From: Cyclobacteriaceae bacterium
GTDB lineage: Bacteria > Bacteroidota > Bacteroidia > Cytophagales > Cyclobacteriaceae
Length of the DNA: 9,639 bases
Assembly (NCBI GenBank): GCA_013140395.1
Contig: JABFSY010000066.1
Location: 1 to 9,639, forward strand
Direction: 5' to 3'
The translations under genes and the position numbers were made by a program. Below the pieces are notes generated by a model that did not search any database, had not been told where the DNA came from, and saw nothing but the letters and a program-made list of their open reading frames with translations. Within the stretch, counting starts at the first letter, position 1. Every line of letters starts with the position of its first letter. Positions 7,232-9,639 of the stretch are shown here, one piece after another.

Positions 7232-7981
7232 ATGCTTAAAGAAGAGCGACTTAATTATATCGTTAACGAGGTCAAAATCCGGAATAGGGTTCAACTGGTA
7301 GACATTGCCCAGAAGCTGGCTGTGTCGGAAGATACGGTGCGCAGGGATTTGAATTATTTAAACGAGCAAGGCAAAGTAAAAAAGGTTCATGGAGGTGCTA
7401 TCTCCAACTCTTTCCATGTCTACACCTATCGTGAAGACCAGATTTACGCGCATGAAAGCAAGTCAATTATTGCCACAAAAGCAGTTCAGTTGTTGCGCGA
7501 TAATATGGTGATCCTAATGAGTGGAGGCACCACGAATTTAGAAGTGGCTCGACTGCTTCCCGATCAATTAAAGCTCACCGTCTTTACACCAAGTCTGCCC
7601 ATAGCGATGCAGTTGCTTGAACACCCGTCCATCGAAACCATTTTTGTGGGTGGCAAACTTTCCAAAGATGCCCAGATTGCTGTTGGTGGCGATGCCATCC
7701 GTACGTTGTCACAAGTGAAAGTCGATTTGTGCTTTATGGGTATGGGTAACCTCGATGCAGAAACGGGTCTTGCTGAATTTGATTGGGATGTGGTGCAGTT
7801 GAAAAAAGCAATGTTGGAGTCTGCTAAAAAAGTTGTCGTGCTGACTATTTCAGAAAAAATTAATTCATCACAACGATTTAATATCTGCCCGACAGAATCT
7901 ATCCATACGTTAATTACTGAACTCGATCCAAGCCATCCAATGCTTGTGCCATTCAAAGCAAAAGGGTTAGAGGTTCTGTAG
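7232..7981 (+). CDS. DeoR-family transcriptional regulator
   Basis: DeoR-family proteins are usually repressors of sugar uptake and breakdown genes that respond to a phosphorylated sugar. The 249-residue product is full length. Residues 1-57 are the winged helix-turn-helix: VQLVDIAQKLAVSEDTVRRDL (20-40) matches the family signature, followed by the typical HGGA (53-56). Residues about 75-235 are the DeoRC sensor domain, related to sugar-phosphate isomerases, with MSGGTTNLEVARLL (96-109), TVFTPSLPIAMQLL (116-129), FVGGKL (138-143), VGGDAI (151-156) and DLCFMGMGNLDAETGL (165-180). The ATG at 7232 gives the standard MLKEERLNYI start; no ribosome-binding site is evident. Head-to-head placement with susCD, with dyads between, suggests it controls that operon and itself. 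It ends in TAG and converges on anmK. The inducer is unknown. Confidence 0.92.
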   Translation: MLKEERLNYIVNEVKIRNRVQLVDIAQKLAVSEDTVRRDLNYLNEQGKVKKVHGGAISNSFHVYTYREDQIYAHESKSIIATKAVQLLRDNMVILMSGGTTNLEVARLLPDQLKLTVFTPSLPIAMQLLEHPSIETIFVGGKLSKDAQIAVGGDAIRTLSQVKVDLCFMGMGNLDAETGLAEFDWDVVQLKKAMLESAKKVVVLTISEKINSSQRFNICPTESIHTLITELDPSHPMLVPFKAKGLEVL

Positions 7982-8024
7982 AGGAGGAGACCTGGCGAGT
8001 TCACAAATGATCACCAATGTATTC

Positions 8025-8050
8025 AAAAAAATGCTCGCGTAATTACGAGC
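8025..8050 (-). terminator. Probable rho-independent terminator of anmK
   Basis: On the minus strand GCTCG, an 8-base loop (TAATTACG) and CGAGC form a 5-bp GC-rich hairpin at 8050-8033, followed by A and then seven T (8032-8025). It begins 11 nt after the anmK stop. A second fold pairs GTAA with TTAC inside the loop. It has no T-run on the plus strand, so it is unlikely to serve deoR. Confidence 0.65.
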
Positions 8051-8061
8051 CAATTCAGTTC

Positions 8062-9264
8062 TTAATTAGGGAAGGAAATTTTCCCCATTGAAATTGAAGG
8101 TATTCCATTTCGACCAGAACCATACTGAACACCTCCTCCACACACGCACTCATTAGCAAGTGTAGCAAACAATACTGCTTCTTTCGCATCCGGATTGATA
8201 TGAAGGTCCCTTGTCGTCAAAAACGAAAAACCCGGCAGTTGACTTTTGATATTCTCCATTAATAAGGGATTGTGCATGCCGCCTCCGCTGGAATAAAGCG
8301 TTAAATTAGTTTTGCCGCCACCACTCTTCCGAATACCTTCCACAATCATATCGGCAGAAAAGCGATTCAAAGTAGCCATCGTATCTTCGAGCGAAATAGC
8401 TTGCGTGCCGGATAGCCTTTTAGCATTTTCCAGATAGGCCAAATTGAACAACTCTGGCCCGGTAGTTTTTGGAAATCCTTGGTTGAAAAAAGGATGATCC
8501 TTTAGCGAAGTCAACAAGGCAGAGTTCGAGGTGCCGCGCTTTGCCACCTCTGCATTTTCGTCAAAGTATTTCCGGGGGAAGTTTTTCTGAATGAGAGCAT
8601 CCATGACTGTATTGCCCGGCCCCACATCTGTGCAAAAAACTTCATCTGCATTTAGAGTTCCTGGTAGATAGGTAAAGTTGGCAATGCCGCCAATATTCAG
8701 CATGACGCGATCTTCCCCATGTTTAGAAAAAATAAGAAAGTCGCCATAGGCTGCAAGTGGGGCGCCTTCTCCCCCACCGGCAATATGTTTTTGACGGAAG
8801 TCACTTAGTGTAATAACACCCGTGGCGTGTGCGATATGATCGCCATCGCCAATTTGAAGTGTAGCATTCCCAAACTTTTGGTGACCATGCAATAGCTTTG
8901 GTGCATGGTAGATCGTTTGACCATGACTCGCAATCAAATCAACCGTGGCAGGATCAACCTTCCAATTAGCAAGGCACTTCAATATCAATTGAGCATGGTG
9001 CAACCCAACCCACGGATTAAGCAAACACACTTTCTCAAGACTTACTTGTTGCTTTGAAAACACCGATTTGATTTCTTCTTTGAATTCTGAGTCATACGAG
9101 ACTGTGTCAAAGGCAACCAATTCTATCTTGGTTTCCAAACCTTTTCCCCGAAAACGGCACAACGCTATGTCCAACCCATCTAATGAAGTACCCGACATCA
9201 AACCAATGATGAGTCGCTCGGTCTTATTGGCGATCGTAAATAGCTTCGCGATTTGTGGATTCAT
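8062..9264 (-). CDS. anmK: Anhydro-N-acetylmuramic acid kinase
   Basis: AnmK opens the 1,6-anhydro ring of anhydro-MurNAc and phosphorylates it to MurNAc-6-phosphate with ATP, a cytosolic step of cell-wall recycling. The 400-residue product has the actin/hexokinase-like fold motifs in order: GLMSGTSLDGLD (21-32, ATP phosphate loop), ASHGQTIYH (112-120), LQIGDGDHIA (136-145), DFRQKHIAGGGEGAPL (155-170), NIGGIANFT (190-198), DVGPGN (213-218) with D213 at the position of the catalytic base of characterised AnmK, SSGGGMHNPL (325-334) and PDAKEAVLFATLAN (358-371). From memory, E. coli has Asp where this protein has H160 (FRRRD versus FRQKH); this may be normal for the phylum. It is somewhat longer than the E. 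coli enzyme (about 369), mostly at the two ends. It lies 85 nt after the YihY-type gene on the same strand. MurQ, the next enzyme of the pathway, is not in the window. Confidence 0.95.
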   Translation of the reverse strand: MNPQIAKLFTIANKTERLIIGLMSGTSLDGLDIALCRFRGKGLETKIELVAFDTVSYDSEFKEEIKSVFSKQQVSLEKVCLLNPWVGLHHAQLILKCLANWKVDPATVDLIASHGQTIYHAPKLLHGHQKFGNATLQIGDGDHIAHATGVITLSDFRQKHIAGGGEGAPLAAYGDFLIFSKHGEDRVMLNIGGIANFTYLPGTLNADEVFCTDVGPGNTVMDALIQKNFPRKYFDENAEVAKRGTSNSALLTSLKDHPFFNQGFPKTTGPELFNLAYLENAKRLSGTQAISLEDTMATLNRFSADMIVEGIRKSGGGKTNLTLYSSGGGMHNPLLMENIKSQLPGFSFLTTRDLHINPDAKEAVLFATLANECVCGGGVQYGSGRNGIPSISMGKISFPN

Positions 9265-9349
9265 ACTACAAAATTCTTCTTTTACTATAACATATTTACG
9301 AAGTACTGCAAGTTCACTTTTTTGTGAGCTCTGACATTGGGCAATCTAT

Positions 9350-9639
9350 CTATTTGATCGACTTATGAATTTTCTCTTTGCGTTGATAGGCGCTTACCGC
9401 TTCTACTTTGCGACCATAATGAAGGCTGGCATTGATCTCATAACCATAAAGCAAAATCACCGTCACCAATTGAATCCAAATCATTAGTGCGATCAATGCC
9501 CCAATTGAGCCATATACTTTATTATAACTGCCGAAGTTGGTAATGTAAACCGAAAATCCATAGGAAAGGCCGATGATGGCTAACGTGGCAAGCAAAGAGC
9601 CAATGGAAAAGAAACTCCAATTGTAGTGAACAGCAGGGC
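9350..9639 (-). CDS. YihY/BrkB-family membrane protein, C-terminal part (5' end outside window)
   Basis: The frame is open to the right edge, so the gene continues beyond it; 95 complete codons are visible before the TAG at 9352-9350. The residues PAVHYNWSFFSIGSLLATLAI lead into a transmembrane helix, followed by the family's highly typical YITNFGSYNKVYGSIGALI, a second helix (ALIALMIWIQLVTVILLYG) and EINASLHYG. A basic, lysine-rich cytoplasmic tail ends the protein. This matches the end of the YihY/BrkB family of polytopic inner-membrane proteins (once wrongly annotated as ribonuclease BN), whose role is not settled. A TTG at 9595 is an apparent start only; it lies inside the conserved region and is not the real one. 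It may be co-transcribed with anmK downstream. Confidence 0.92.
   Translation of the reverse strand, partial: PAVHYNWSFFSIGSLLATLAIIGLSYGFSVYITNFGSYNKVYGSIGALIALMIWIQLVTVILLYGYEINASLHYGRKVEAVSAYQRKEKIHKSIK

Noticed and set aside
7095..7301. 68-codon plus-strand frame with a Shine-Dalgarno-like AAGGTG just before its ATG
   Set aside because: It overlaps the start of deoR in another frame and the regulatory dyads, and encodes no recognisable protein. The AAGGTG is the complement of the leader element shared by susC and susD.
7564..8004. Long antisense frame across the 3' half of deoR
   Set aside because: It is the reverse-frame shadow of a well-supported DeoR gene and resembles no protein family.
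9311..9330. Hairpin AGTTCAC-TTTTTT-GTGAGCT between the YihY-type gene and anmK
   Set aside because: The 7-bp stem has a mismatch and is not followed by a T-run on the minus strand where both genes lie, so it is not a convincing terminator. A weak attenuator cannot be excluded.

Overview
The window looks like a piece of a Bacteroidota chromosome, most likely a Cytophagia-type lineage. The strongest evidence is a SusC/SusD (RagA/RagB) outer-membrane pair, a hallmark of the phylum. A moderately AT-rich composition and the lack of clear Shine-Dalgarno sequences before most starts agree with this. The lineage below phylum is inference. I see no RNA gene, IS element, prophage gene or CRISPR array.

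Layout. (1) 1-987, plus strand: the last about 52 codons of an unidentified membrane protein, overlapping by GTGA the start of cdsA (CDP-diacylglycerol synthase, phospholipid synthesis). (2) 988-1235: a spacer with a possible promoter -7 box and a short tandem repeat, then a complete Glu/Leu/Phe/Val-family dehydrogenase, probably glutamate dehydrogenase (1236-2510). (3) A highly symmetric hairpin at 2524-2563 separates gdh from the converging susCD pair and probably terminates both. (4) 2579-7072, minus strand: a TonB-dependent SusC-type transporter followed 21 nt later by a short SusD-type lipoprotein. The SusC reading frame is broken by an in-frame TAG at codon 45, just after the signal peptide, while about 1,015 codons after it stay open. 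(5) 7073-7231: the divergent control region with two inverted repeats, then a DeoR-family regulator on the plus strand (7232-7981). (6) Minus strand: anmK (anhydro-N-acetylmuramic acid kinase, 8062-9264) with a probable terminator after it, and upstream the C-terminal end of a YihY/BrkB-family membrane protein that runs off the window.

How the genes may work together. SusC and SusD would form one outer-membrane uptake complex for an oligosaccharide or other polymer fragment. The divergent DeoR regulator is placed to control them and probably senses a phosphorylated sugar. AnmK, convergent with the regulator, recycles peptidoglycan anhydro-muropeptide sugar, so an amino-sugar theme is possible but unproven. 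No glycan-degrading enzyme is present, so this is not a complete polysaccharide utilization locus. I found no convincing new multi-gene system. The most notable observation is the nonsense codon in the SusC gene, followed by the shared 9-base leader element before susC and susD and the palindromes in the divergent promoter region.
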